DNA of 64,000 nt from positions 1 to 64,000 of the forward strand of contig JAFXCE010000124.1 in NCBI GenBank assembly GCA_017521565.1, read 5' to 3'. This DNA is from Clostridia bacterium. GTDB taxonomy: Bacteria > Bacillota > Clostridia > Christensenellales > Aristaeellaceae. Numbering within the stretch: the stretch's first letter is position 1; every line of letters begins with the position of its first letter. Positions 1-8,262 of this stretch are shown piece by piece. A program made the position numbers and the translations under genes. A model generated the notes under the pieces. It saw only the letters and a list, made by a program, of their open reading frames with translations, ran no database searches and was not told the origin of the DNA.

Positions 1-135
1 AGGCATAAAAAACAGGCCGCTTTAGCGGCGGCCTGAGACAACCATGCGGTTGCCGGACTATTCGGTGCGTCTTGAGACGCTGCTAGTACATTCGCCTTGA
101 AGGCGTGGAGCATACCACCGGCTTAGCCGGTGGTT
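1..135. other. Run of short hairpins (possible ncRNA or element end)
   Basis: Five compact hairpins follow each other: about 13-35 (arms around TTTA), 43-53, 68-80 (GCGTC and GACGC arms), 92-104 (CGCCTT and AAGGCG arms) and 114-134 (ACCACCGGC, TTA, GCCGGTGGT). Read on the minus strand, the hairpin at 13-35 is followed by a T-run (A-run at 7-12), so it can terminate the minus-strand gene that stops at 152. The other hairpins are not needed for that. Such a string of small stems suggests a structured RNA or the end of an IS200/IS605-like element, but no transposase is seen and the window edge cuts the region. Confidence 0.4.
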
Positions 136-151
136 TTGATTTGATCGGGGA

Positions 152-691
152 TTACGGGCGCTTGCCGTGCAGCTTGCTTTCCGGCATGCGCTCGCTCAGG
201 AAAGCCCACATTTCAGCGGGGGAGAGGGTATATTGTCCGTCGGGCAGGATGAATGCGCGCGCCGGCGCAGCGTAGAGATAATACGCGCCCTTCACACGAT
301 ATGCGCCGTACAGCGCATCATATGCGAGGCGAAGCTCATCCTCGGGCTTGATGTCGTTGATGACGCGCATTTCGCTTTCGGTCAGATTGATCGTGTAGAC
401 CGGACGCGGCTTTTTCAGGCCAAGGCGCTTGCACTGGTCATGCACCTGCAGCAGGAAGGAGAGCAGATAGGCCATAGGAAGCAGGAAACCCACGGCAAGC
501 AGCAGCGAGCCCAGCATGCCGGACTGTTCTTTGCCGGAGGCGAAGGCGATCACGGAGAAGGCGAGGAAGATCAAAAGGAAGAGCGCCGGCGCTTTCCAGC
601 GGCGCTGGCGGATGAAGGTATCGAACAGGGCGAAGCTTCGGAAGGTGCGGCTATCCATCCGGACGTGCGCGGTCAGTGCATTAATTCTCAT
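152..691 (-). CDS. YcxB-like small membrane protein
   Basis: A 179-residue protein with two adjacent membrane segments (about residues 34-53 and 58-82) followed by a roughly 90-residue soluble domain that begins with a stretch resembling the YcxB-like domain (TINLTESEMRVIND). Such proteins are common and uncharacterised in Clostridia. The ATG at 689-691 is preceded by AGGCCTTTAT, a modest ribosome binding site. It is transcribed alone, and a minus-strand terminator can form at 7-35. No function can be assigned. The family assignment is from architecture and is tentative. Confidence 0.65.
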   Translation of the reverse strand: MRINALTAHVRMDSRTFRSFALFDTFIRQRRWKAPALFLLIFLAFSVIAFASGKEQSGMLGSLLLAVGFLLPMAYLLSFLLQVHDQCKRLGLKKPRPVYTINLTESEMRVINDIKPEDELRLAYDALYGAYRVKGAYYLYAAPARAFILPDGQYTLSPAEMWAFLSERMPESKLHGKRP

Positions 692-996
692 ATAAAGGCC
701 TCCATGAAAACTGAAATTATGGAATATTCACATAATCTGTTAAGTGCGTATTTATGCGGCAAGAATTCTTCATATATAAACAACAGAATCATTCTTGCAC
801 AGACTGGATAAAAATGCAAGTACATCAAGCAATATAGATAAATATGTAAATAGTGAAAAAGTATCTGAATAATTTTTATAAAGTACCTTACCGGATACTA
901 GACAAGGGTGTGAAGAATATGGTAAAATAATGACAAGAATTCGTCGAAATGGTCTTTCTATTTGGACGAATAATACAAGACTAGGAGGAATCCCCT
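692..996. promoter_or_regulatory. AT-rich divergent intergenic region with dctP promoter
   Basis: This stretch separates the minus-strand membrane protein from the TRAP operon and holds no gene. A plus-strand promoter is readable as TAGACA (899-904), 18 bp, TAAAAT (923-928). Just downstream an imperfect inverted repeat, ATTCGTCGAAAT at 939-950 and ATTTGGACGAAT at 960-971, lies in the expected leader and could be an operator or an RNA stem. The dctP ribosome binding site AGGAGG follows at about 982. Confidence 0.5.
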
Positions 997-1983
997 ATGA
1001 AGAAGCTTCTCGCTCTCGTGCTGGCTCTGGTTATGGTCGCGGCCTGCGCCGTCGCCATGGCTGATCCGATCACCCTGACCTATGCTGAGGTTAACCCGCT
1101 TGACGGCACCATCGTTGGCGAAATGGCTAAGGCTTTCAAGGCTAAGGTTGAAGAAGTTTCCGCTGGCGAAATCATCATCGACATTCAGGCCAACGGCGTT
1201 CTGGGCTCTGAAGACCAGATCCTCGACAACCTGCTGGGCTACGGCAACATCACCGACATCAGCCGTATTTCCGCTTTCGCTCTGACCCAGTATGGCTGCG
1301 GCAAGGCCAGCCTGCTCTCCATCCCGTATACCTTCGTGAGCGAAGAGCACTTCTGGAATTTCGCTGACAGCGAGCTGGCCCAGGAGTTCCTGCTTGAGCC
1401 GCAGGAGATCGGTCTCCCGCTGCGCGGCCTGTGCTACGGCGAAGAAGGCTTCCGTCACTTCTTCTTCAAGAACGAAGTCAAGAGCCTCGAAGACCTGAAG
1501 GGCCTCAAGATCCGCGTTTCTGCTGACCCGGTCATGACCGGCATGGTCAGCAATCTGGGCGCTGCGGCGACCACCGTTCCGTTCACCGAGCTCTACAGCG
1601 CTCTGAACACCGGTGTTGTGGATGGCGCTGAGCAGCCGACCGCTAACTACTACTCCGGCGCGTTCCCGGAGGTTGCTCCGTACCTGCTGCTGGACGGCCA
1701 CACCCTGGGCGCTCTGCAGATCATCATCACCGACAATGCCTGGAACAAGCTGAACGAGCAGCAGCAGGGCTGGATCATGGAAGGTGCCAAGCACGCTTCT
1801 GCGGTCTGCCGTGAGAAGGTTGCTGCGATCGAAGCTGAGACCTTCGAGAAGCTGGCTGCTGAGGGTCGCTATGTGATCGAAGTTACCGACAAGGCTCCGT
1901 GGGTTGAGGCTTGCCAGCCGACCATCGAGGCCAACACCGCTGCTCTGGCTGATCTGTACCAGCAGATCCTGGACATGCAGTAA
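997..1983 (+). CDS. dctP: TRAP transporter solute-binding protein DctP
   Basis: This 328-residue extracytoplasmic binding protein begins with a signal peptide (basic start, hydrophobic residues 4-20, cleavage near AMA-DP). The mature part has the DctP fold signatures: an early GT-V-G-MAKAFK helix, the LKIRV segment (about residues 169-173) whose Arg normally pairs with the carboxylate of the ligand, and the NTGVVDGAEQP motif near residue 210. It presents an organic acid, substrate unknown, to DctQM. The AGGAGG site lies 8 nt before the ATG. It opens the dctPQM operon; the 92-nt gap to dctQ contains two hairpins that could make this product more abundant than the membrane subunits. Confidence 0.92.
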   Translation: MKKLLALVLALVMVAACAVAMADPITLTYAEVNPLDGTIVGEMAKAFKAKVEEVSAGEIIIDIQANGVLGSEDQILDNLLGYGNITDISRISAFALTQYGCGKASLLSIPYTFVSEEHFWNFADSELAQEFLLEPQEIGLPLRGLCYGEEGFRHFFFKNEVKSLEDLKGLKIRVSADPVMTGMVSNLGAAATTVPFTELYSALNTGVVDGAEQPTANYYSGAFPEVAPYLLLDGHTLGALQIIITDNAWNKLNEQQQGWIMEGAKHASAVCREKVAAIEAETFEKLAAEGRYVIEVTDKAPWVEACQPTIEANTAALADLYQQILDMQ

Positions 1984-1992
1984 TGCATAAGC

Positions 1993-2046
1993 CTGACTGA
2001 TTATCAGTCAGCCCTGAAGGAGCGCAGGGTTATCCTGCGCTCCTTC
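1993..2046 (+). promoter_or_regulatory. Two hairpins between dctP and dctQ
   Basis: The first is CTGACTGA-TTA-TCAGTCAG (1993-2011). The second is a 13-bp stem at 2016-2046 followed by TTATC, resembling a weak terminator. Such structures behind a binding-protein gene commonly stabilise the upstream message or allow partial termination; that role is inferred here. Confidence 0.55.
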
Positions 2047-2075
2047 TTATCACATTGGAAAGGTGAGACGCATTT

Positions 2076-2615
2076 ATGCCTGCAATCCTCCGGACGCTTA
2101 ATAAGATTAAGCCTGTGTACGACTGGACTTACAAGATTATCATGTTTGTTTGTAAGATCCTGTTGGTTGCTGATATACTCATCACCTGCTGGGTGGTTCT
2201 GGGTCGCTATGCTTCCTTCATTGCTACTCCTTATTGGGGTGAAGAAATTATCCTGACCTTGATGGTCTACATGGCCGTGCTTTCTGCTACGCTGGCCATC
2301 CGTACCCGTTCCCATATCCGCATGACGGCTTTTGACAAATACCTGCCCAGAAAGGTGCTGTTGGTTTCTGACCTGCTGGCCGACCTCGCGGTTCTGGCGT
2401 TGGGCGTTGTGCTGGTTGTGTTCGGTACCAAGTTCTGCAATTCCCCGCTGAGCCTGCGTGGCAAGTATGCTTCCATCCCCACGCTGAGTAAGGTCTGGCA
2501 GTATATTCCCGTGGTCGTTGCCGGCGTCGGCATGATCATCTTCGAACTGGAGCAGGTGTTCCGGCACATCGAAAGCCTTTTCATCAAAGATGATGAGAAT
2601 AAGGAGGTGGCCTGA
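2076..2615 (+). CDS. dctQ: TRAP transporter small permease DctQ
   Basis: This 179-residue protein has four predicted membrane helices (about residues 17-42, 55-75, 94-117 and 138-160), the normal topology of the small TRAP subunit. The TLAIRTRSHIRMTAFDKYLP loop after helix 2 matches the conserved R-x-x-x-H-I region of DctQ proteins. DctQ joins DctM to form the sodium-driven symporter fed by DctP. An AAAGGTGAG ribosome binding site precedes the ATG. The stop lies 2 nt from the dctM start and the dctM ribosome binding site AAGGAGG sits inside this gene, indicating translational coupling. Confidence 0.9.
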   Translation: MPAILRTLNKIKPVYDWTYKIIMFVCKILLVADILITCWVVLGRYASFIATPYWGEEIILTLMVYMAVLSATLAIRTRSHIRMTAFDKYLPRKVLLVSDLLADLAVLALGVVLVVFGTKFCNSPLSLRGKYASIPTLSKVWQYIPVVVAGVGMIIFELEQVFRHIESLFIKDDENKEVA

Positions 2616-2617
2616 GT

Positions 2618-3916
2618 ATGAATCCTGAAACCCTGTCTACCCTGATTCTGCTGGGCAGTTTCATTGTCATGATCATTCTCCGGTTCCCCATTGCTTACGC
2701 TGTGGGCATCTCCACTGTTCTGTGCATGTCCTCTATGGGTCAGAACCTGGTTACCCTGCCGCAGCAGATGGTTAAGGGCGTATGGTCCTTCTCTCTGATG
2801 GCGGTTCCGTTCTTCATCACCATGGGCGTGCTGATGGGCTCCGGCGGCATCTCCGACAAGCTGATCGCCTTGGCGAACTCGCTGGTCGGCTGGATGCGCG
2901 GCGGCTTGGCGATGGTTAACATCGTTGCGTCCTACTTCTTCGGCGGCATCTCCGGCTCCGCTTCTGCGGATACCGCTTCCCTGGGTTCCATCCTGATCCC
3001 GATGATGGTCGACGAAGGTTACGACGCGGACTTCTCTACCGCCGTTACCATCACCTCCTCCTGTGAGGGCCTGCTGGTTCCACCGAGCCACAACATGGTC
3101 ATCTACGCCACCACTGCCGGCGGCGTATCCGTGGGCGCTCTGTTCATGGCCGGCTATCTGCCCGGCGCGCTGCTGGCGCTCTCACTGATGATCGGTTCCT
3201 ACATCATCTCTGTCAAGCGCAACTACCCGAAGGGCGCTCCCTTCTCCCTGAAGACCTTTGGCAAGCAGCTCCTTGACTCCTTCTGGGCTCTGGCTGCTGT
3301 CATCATCGTCGTTGTCGGTGTTGTAGGCGGCCTGTTTACCGCTACCGAATCTGCCGCTATCGCGGTCGTCTACTCCCTGATCGTGTCCGTGTTTATCTAC
3401 AAGGGCATCACTTGGAAGGGCGTTTGGGAGAGCTTCGACAAGTGCGTGGAGACTCTGTCCATCGTGCTGATCCTCATCGCGATGAGCGCTGCTTTCGGCA
3501 ACTGCCTCACGCTGCTGCACGTGCCGGCCAAGGCTGCTACGCTGATCACCACCATTACCAGCAATCCGGTGATCATCATCCTGCTGCTGAACGTGATTCT
3601 GCTTCTGCTGGGCATGATCATGGATATGGCTCCGATCATCCTGATCGCGACCCCGATCCTCCTGCCCGTCGCGCAGAGCGTTGGCCTGCATCCGATCCAG
3701 TTCGGCATCATGATGGTGCTCAACTGCGGTATCGGCCTGCTGACCCCGCCCGTGGGCGCGGTTCTGTTCATCGGTTCCGCGGTTGCCAAGCGCCCCATGG
3801 AAAAGGTCGTCAAGGCTACGCTTCCGTTCTATCTCTGCATGATCATCGCTCTGCTGCTGATCTCCTTCGTACCGCAGATCAGCCTGCTGCTGCCGCAGCT
3901 GACCGGTTCTCTGTGA
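2618..3916 (+). CDS. dctM: TRAP transporter large permease DctM
   Basis: The 432-residue large TRAP subunit is a polytopic membrane protein of about 12 helices with two inverted halves, the ion-transporter-like core of the symporter. Family features visible are the SGSASADTASLGSILIPMM segment (about residues 112-130), the PPSHNMVIYA re-entrant motif (about 152-161) and, in the second half, MDMAPIILIATPILLPV and LTPPVGAVLF. Length is normal. It uses the cation gradient to move the acid delivered by DctP. A strong terminator follows immediately. Substrate cannot be told from sequence. Confidence 0.93.
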   Translation: MNPETLSTLILLGSFIVMIILRFPIAYAVGISTVLCMSSMGQNLVTLPQQMVKGVWSFSLMAVPFFITMGVLMGSGGISDKLIALANSLVGWMRGGLAMVNIVASYFFGGISGSASADTASLGSILIPMMVDEGYDADFSTAVTITSSCEGLLVPPSHNMVIYATTAGGVSVGALFMAGYLPGALLALSLMIGSYIISVKRNYPKGAPFSLKTFGKQLLDSFWALAAVIIVVVGVVGGLFTATESAAIAVVYSLIVSVFIYKGITWKGVWESFDKCVETLSIVLILIAMSAAFGNCLTLLHVPAKAATLITTITSNPVIIILLLNVILLLLGMIMDMAPIILIATPILLPVAQSVGLHPIQFGIMMVLNCGIGLLTPPVGAVLFIGSAVAKRPMEKVVKATLPFYLCMIIALLLISFVPQISLLLPQLTGSL

Positions 3917-3931
3917 TCGAACGTTTTTCCC

Positions 3932-3960
3932 CCTGCCTCCGTCCGGAGGCAGGTTTTTTT
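3932..3960 (+). terminator. Terminator of the dctPQM operon
   Basis: CCTGCCTCCG (3932-3941) pairs with CGGAGGCAGG (3944-3953) and is followed by seven T residues. Confidence 0.9.
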
Positions 3961-4026
3961 GTGTGCAGATTGCTGTTCTGCATGCACGATGTGCCTACTG
4001 ATAGGAGTTTGCTCTGGTTTGCAGCA

Positions 4027-4057
4027 TAAAAAAGGCTTCCCCGATCGGGGAAGCCTT
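4027..4057 (-). terminator. Terminator of the uracil permease gene
   Basis: A nearly perfect palindrome, AAGGCTTCCCC with its complement, lies 35 nt after the minus-strand stop. The A-run at 4028-4033 gives a T-run on the transcribed strand. Confidence 0.88.
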
Positions 4058-4090
4058 GTGGAAGCGACTTCTCGTGGAAACGGCTGTGAA

Positions 4091-5407
4091 TCAGTGATGC
4101 TTCTTCTTGCCGCTGGCGTAGTTGCTGGTGAACTTGAAATCGTTGCCCGGCAGCAGCGCGTTGACGGCAATGCCGACGATGGCCGCAACAGCCAGACCGG
4201 AGAACTTCAGGGTGATCGCGCCGACGTTGAAGGTGATCGCGCCGGCAGCAGAGAAGGTGATACCCAGCGCCAGAGACATGATCAGAGAGACGACGATGAC
4301 GTTGCGGCTCTCGGAGAGATTCACGTGGTTCTCAACCAGGTTGCGCACGCCGATCGCGGAGATCATGCCGTAGAGGATCAGGGAAACGCCGCCGATGGTG
4401 CCGGTCGGCATCGCAGAGACGAGCGCAGCAAACTTCGGGCAGAAGGACGCGATGATCGCAAAGACGGCCGCAATGCGGACGACGAGCGGATCATACACCT
4501 TGGTCAGCGCGAGCACGCCGGTGTTCTCGCCGTAGGTGGTGTTCGCCGGGGCACCGAAGAGGGAGGCCAGCGCGGTCGCGATACCATCGCCCATCAGGGT
4601 ACGGTGCAGGCCCGGCTCCTCGATGAAATTCTCACCGACGGTGGAGGAGATGGCGCAGATGTCGCCGATGTGCTCGATCATCGTCGCGAAGGCGATCGGC
4701 ATGATCGCGATGATCGCGGAGATGAGCAGGTTGGTGTCGCAATTGCCGAAGAGGGAGAAAACAGTGTTCTCAAACTTGACCGGCAGGCCGATCCACGCGG
4801 CGGAAGCCACGCCGGAGAAGTCCACCTTGCCCAGCAGGGCGGCGAACACATAGGAGACGAGCACACCCATCAGGATCGGAATGATCTTGAACATGCCCTT
4901 GCCCCAGATGTTGAAGACGACGACGGTCACGATCGCCACCAGCGCGATGAGCCAGTTGCCATTGCAGTTGTTGATGGCGGAGTTGGCCAGCGTCATGCCG
5001 ATGCAGATGATGATCGGACCGGTGACGACCGGCGGGAAGAAGCTCATGACCTTATCGGTGCCGAAGCTCTTGACCAGCGCGGCCAGCACCAGGTACAGGA
5101 TCGCAGAGCAGGCGACGCCCACACAGGCGTACGGCAGCAGAGCGGCTTCACCGTTCGGCGCGATGGCGGCATAGCCGGCCAGATACGCGAACGAGCTGCC
5201 CAGGAAGGCAGGAACCTTGCCCTTCGCCAGGAAGTGGAACAGCAGCGTGCCAAGACCCGCGAACAGCAGCGTGGCAGAGACGCTCAGACCCGTCAGCGCC
5301 GGAACGAGCACCGTTGCGCCAAACATGGCGAACATATGCTGCAGGCCGAGGACGAGCATCTTTGGCAGACCGAGCTGACGCGCGTCGCGGATACCTTGAT
5401 TTTCCAT
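4091..5407 (-). CDS. uraA: Uracil permease, NCS2 family
   Basis: A 438-residue NCS2 (xanthine/uracil) transporter with about 14 membrane helices. It starts MENQGIRDARQLGLPK and continues with the family LGLQHMFAMFGATVLVPALTG segment and the GSSFAYLAG motif (about residues 75-83); later GENTGVLALTKVYD carries the conserved acidic position of NCS2 symporters. It most likely imports uracil by proton symport. The start at 5407 is chosen over an ATG 45 nt upstream because AGGAGT lies 7 nt before it. Promoter at 5467-5495. It is divergent from a PfkB kinase resembling pseudouridine kinase, which may link the two in pyrimidine salvage. Confidence 0.88.
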   Translation of the reverse strand: MENQGIRDARQLGLPKMLVLGLQHMFAMFGATVLVPALTGLSVSATLLFAGLGTLLFHFLAKGKVPAFLGSSFAYLAGYAAIAPNGEAALLPYACVGVACSAILYLVLAALVKSFGTDKVMSFFPPVVTGPIIICIGMTLANSAINNCNGNWLIALVAIVTVVVFNIWGKGMFKIIPILMGVLVSYVFAALLGKVDFSGVASAAWIGLPVKFENTVFSLFGNCDTNLLISAIIAIMPIAFATMIEHIGDICAISSTVGENFIEEPGLHRTLMGDGIATALASLFGAPANTTYGENTGVLALTKVYDPLVVRIAAVFAIIASFCPKFAALVSAMPTGTIGGVSLILYGMISAIGVRNLVENHVNLSESRNVIVVSLIMSLALGITFSAAGAITFNVGAITLKFSGLAVAAIVGIAVNALLPGNDFKFTSNYASGKKKHH

Positions 5408-5466
5408 AATCAGGACTCCTTTGTATGAAATTTTGAAGCGGCAAACTTGCATTTGCGCCGGACGAT

Positions 5467-5495
5467 ATTATAAAGGATACTTTGCGGAAATACAA
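5467..5495 (-). promoter_or_regulatory. Promoter of uraA
   Basis: On the minus strand: TTGTAT (5495-5490), 17 bp, TATAAT (5472-5467). It stands back to back with the kinase promoter at 5527. Confidence 0.75.
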
Positions 5496-5526
5496 GGGAT
5501 AAATGCCGATTTCTCCGGTATTTCTA

Positions 5527-5555
5527 TTGTCTTTCTTTGGGAAAAAAGGTACAAT
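5527..5555 (+). promoter_or_regulatory. Promoter of the PfkB kinase gene
   Basis: TTGTCT (5527-5532), 17 bp, TACAAT (5550-5555). The ribosome binding site AAAGGAG follows at 5587-5593. Confidence 0.72.
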
Positions 5556-5601
5556 ATATAAAGAATAGATGCGCGCTTGGCGGTGCAAAGGAGAAGATGA
5601 T

Positions 5602-6525
5602 ATGGGCTACATTGCTGGTATCGGCGCTGCGAATGTGGATATCCGCGGCAGGAGTGACTCGAAGCTGATCATGGGTGATTCCAATCCCGGTACGCTGTAT
5701 ACGACGCTGGGCGGCGTCTGCCGCAATATTTGCGAGAATCTGGTGCGGCTGGGCAGCAATGTGAAGCTGATCACGGCGGTTGGCGATGATGAAAATGGAA
5801 GGACCATCCTGCGCGGCTGCGAGGCAGTTGGCATCGACATGAGCCATACGCGCATCCTTGAGGGCGAGCGCTCCTCGAGCTATATGTCCATCCTCGATGA
5901 GAAGGGCGACAAGGTCATCTCCATGAGCGACGTGCACATCGTCAAGCGTCTGGATGAGGATTTTGTGGAGAGCGCGCGCGTGGTGCTGAGCAATGCGGAT
6001 ATGGTCGTCTGTGATGGCAACCTCTCTAAGGAGACGATTGCCCGGCTGACGGAGGTCTGCCTTGCACCGCTGTATCTGGATCCGGTTTCGACCACGTGGG
6101 CCAAGGAAATTGCACCGTACATCGGCTACTTTGATACCGTGAAACCCAACCGCATGGAACTCGCTGCACTGACCGGCGTGAGGACCGACAGCATTGCGGG
6201 TGTGATGCAGGCTTGCGATATTCTCTTCCGTAAGGGCGTGCGCCGCGTGTTTGTATCGCTGGGGCGCGAGGGAATGATTTACCGCGGCCGCGAGGGTACG
6301 GTGCATCGCATTGCGCGCCCGTTCCCGGATGTGGTGGATGTGACCAGCGCGGGCGAAGCGGCGATGGCCGGCATCGTTTGGGGCAGCCGCCAGGGCATGA
6401 CGGCGGACGAGATTGTTCAGACTGCGATGGCTGCGGGCATGATCGCAATCTCCTCGCCGCATACCATCAGCGCGGAGATGAACGCAGAAAGGATCGAAGA
6501 GATTATCCGGGACTATATCGCGTAA
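5602..6525 (+). CDS. PfkB-family kinase, pseudouridine kinase-like
   Basis: A 307-residue ribokinase-fold protein. The N-terminal GAANVDIRG and the GGVCRNICENLVRLG substrate-binding segment (about residues 37-51) are typical of PsuK-type pseudouridine kinases and related nucleoside kinases; YLDPVSTTWA and KPNRMELAALTG follow as in the family. The anion-hole signature reads DVTSAGEAAMAG, so the usual catalytic Asp of GAGD is Glu and the first Gly is Ser. Activity is therefore uncertain. If active it would phosphorylate a nucleoside with ATP in the cytosol. The ATG at 5602 has AAAGGAG 8 nt upstream; an upstream in-frame ATG at 5569 lacks one. PsuG is not in the window. Confidence 0.8.
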   Translation: MGYIAGIGAANVDIRGRSDSKLIMGDSNPGTLYTTLGGVCRNICENLVRLGSNVKLITAVGDDENGRTILRGCEAVGIDMSHTRILEGERSSSYMSILDEKGDKVISMSDVHIVKRLDEDFVESARVVLSNADMVVCDGNLSKETIARLTEVCLAPLYLDPVSTTWAKEIAPYIGYFDTVKPNRMELAALTGVRTDSIAGVMQACDILFRKGVRRVFVSLGREGMIYRGREGTVHRIARPFPDVVDVTSAGEAAMAGIVWGSRQGMTADEIVQTAMAAGMIAISSPHTISAEMNAERIEEIIRDYIA

Positions 6526-6583
6526 AGCGGGAATACATCATATTTTAGAGGCGCGAATATCATTTGAATCAATTGAGCGAGAA

Positions 6584-6617
6584 GAAACCGCCGGCAGATT
6601 AATCTGCCGGCGGTTTC
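6584..6617. terminator. Palindrome between convergent genes
   Basis: A perfect 34-bp palindrome (GAAACCGCCGGCAGATT and its complement) sits between the kinase gene and the convergent beta-glucosidase gene. T-runs on either side are poor, so termination is inferred from position. The remaining sequence to 6704 shows no gene. Confidence 0.6.
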
Positions 6618-6704
6618 GGGCTCCTAAAGAATGGTGCAAGTCATCATGCTGCGGGCACTGAGGCCACCGAGCTGTTTAGCGGCAGATACGACCTTCGGTG
6701 TGTC

Positions 6705-8066
6705 TTACAGGTTTTCGCCGTTTTCTTCCATCACGGTCTTGTACCAGTAGAAGCTGTCCTTGACGATGCGCTCCTGCGTTTCGTAGTCCACATAGATCAT
6801 GCCGAAGCGCTCGGTGTAGCCATACGCCCATTCGTAGTTGTCCATCAGCGACCAGGCGAGATAGCCCGCCGCGTCTACGCCATCCTCCGCAGCCTGCTTA
6901 TAGGCCTTCAGATAGCGGTGCATGTAGTCCTGACGGTTTGGATCGTGTACCTTGCCGTCGAGAGATACCGTGTCATGCGCGGACATGCCGTTTTCGCTGA
7001 TGATGAACGGGGTTTTATAGCGCTCATAAAGGAACTTGGGGCCCCAGTAGAGCGCATCCGGCGTAATCGGCCACTGGATGGCCGTCTTGGGATGACCGAC
7101 AGGCGGCGGAACCATCTCAAAGCCCAGCTCATTGTCTGCGGCGCGGACGACGTCGCCGTTGTAGATGTTCTGGCAGTAATAATCAAGCGGCTGGTGGATG
7201 GTATCAAGGTCTTTCTCCCAGCCTTCGGGCAGATACTTGCCTAAAAGCTGCAGGCCCTGCTCGGGATACTTGCCCAGCATCGGAGGATCGCTCCACCAGC
7301 TGACGTTGAACGCCCAGAACGGCGGATAGTCATTGACCATAAAATACGCCTTGCGCGCGGCTTCGATGTCCTGAGGATCGTTGCTTGCCGGGATACGTGG
7401 ATTGCCGCAGGGCGCATAGCCGACGCGGCAGCCAGGCGCATACCTGCGCAGCGCCTTGACCGCAAGGCCGTGCGCCACCATGACATAATGGCTCATCGCG
7501 ACCGTAGCGGACAGCGGCAGCTGATAGCCCGGCGCATGCTCGCCCTTACCGTAGCCAAGGCCGATGAAGCACTGCGGCTCGTTGAGGGTGATAAAGTCCT
7601 TGACACGATCGCCAAAACGCTTGGCAACGAGCTCGGCGTATGCTTCAAACCACCTCGGGCTATCCGGGTTTTCCCATGCGCCCTTTGCCTGCAGCGCGCT
7701 GGGGTAGTCCCAGTGGAAGAGCGTGACGAACGGACGGATACCGTTTGCGATCAGCTCGTCGATCAGTGCATTGTAAAACGCTACGCCCGCCTCGTTCACT
7801 TCGCCCACACCCTGCGGAATCAGGCGTGGCCAGGAGAGGGAGAAGCGGTAGTTCTTCACGCCCATTTTCTTCATGAGCGCAACATCCTCTTTAAAGCGGT
7901 GATAGTGGTCACAGGCGACATCGCCGGTGTGTCCCTCAAGAATCTTACCCGGTTCATGAGAGAAGCGATCCCAGACGGAGAGGCCCTTGCCGTCCTCGTA
8001 TGCGGCGCCCTCGATCTGGTAGGACGCGGTCGCAGCGCCCCAGATAAAGTCTTTGCGGAAGCTCAT
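6705..8066 (-). CDS. GH1 beta-glucosidase
   Basis: A 453-residue family GH1 enzyme of normal length. It opens FIWGAATASYQIEGA, the GH1 N-terminal signature, and has the acid/base Glu163 in TLNEPQ and the nucleophile Glu358 in ISENGMS; WSLMDNYEWAYGY near residue 407-419 is the aglycone/glycone-site stretch. There is no signal peptide, so it acts on imported beta-glucosides such as cellobiose. Whether it prefers phosphorylated substrates is not settled; the SLMDNYEWA stretch has Glu-Trp-Ala as in plain glucosidases rather than the Ser/Lys pattern of 6-phospho-enzymes. AGGAGGG precedes the ATG. It is divergent from a cellobiose phosphorylase. Confidence 0.92.
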   Translation of the reverse strand: MSFRKDFIWGAATASYQIEGAAYEDGKGLSVWDRFSHEPGKILEGHTGDVACDHYHRFKEDVALMKKMGVKNYRFSLSWPRLIPQGVGEVNEAGVAFYNALIDELIANGIRPFVTLFHWDYPSALQAKGAWENPDSPRWFEAYAELVAKRFGDRVKDFITLNEPQCFIGLGYGKGEHAPGYQLPLSATVAMSHYVMVAHGLAVKALRRYAPGCRVGYAPCGNPRIPASNDPQDIEAARKAYFMVNDYPPFWAFNVSWWSDPPMLGKYPEQGLQLLGKYLPEGWEKDLDTIHQPLDYYCQNIYNGDVVRAADNELGFEMVPPPVGHPKTAIQWPITPDALYWGPKFLYERYKTPFIISENGMSAHDTVSLDGKVHDPNRQDYMHRYLKAYKQAAEDGVDAAGYLAWSLMDNYEWAYGYTERFGMIYVDYETQERIVKDSFYWYKTVMEENGENL

Positions 8067-8110
8067 GGTAGTCCCTCCTGTCTGTCAGCGGGAAAAAATA
8101 GCTTTTCTCC

Positions 8111-8139
8111 ATTATACGGGACTTCTGTGGCGAAAGCAA
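8111..8139 (-). promoter_or_regulatory. Promoter of the GH1 gene
   Basis: Minus strand: TTGCTT (8139-8134), 17 bp, TATAAT (8116-8111). Confidence 0.75.
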
Positions 8140-8184
8140 GTGGGATATGCGCGCCGAAAAGACGGAAAGTATCGTCAAAATGCC

Positions 8185-8213
8185 TTGCAATCGGCGTAGG
8201 AATCGGTTATATT
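8185..8213 (+). promoter_or_regulatory. Promoter of the GH94 gene
   Basis: TTGCAA (8185-8190), 17 bp, TATATT (8208-8213). Only 45 bp separate it from the -35 of the divergent GH1 promoter, so one regulator could act on both. Confidence 0.72.
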
Positions 8214-8262
8214 GTAACAAAATAGGATGTGGCGATCTGATGAACAAGGAGGTCGATCAGCC

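Noticed and set aside
3959-5428. A 489-codon plus-strand frame opposite uraA
   Set aside because: Asp/His/Arg/Gln-rich composition without motifs; the NCS2 transporter on the minus strand explains the region.
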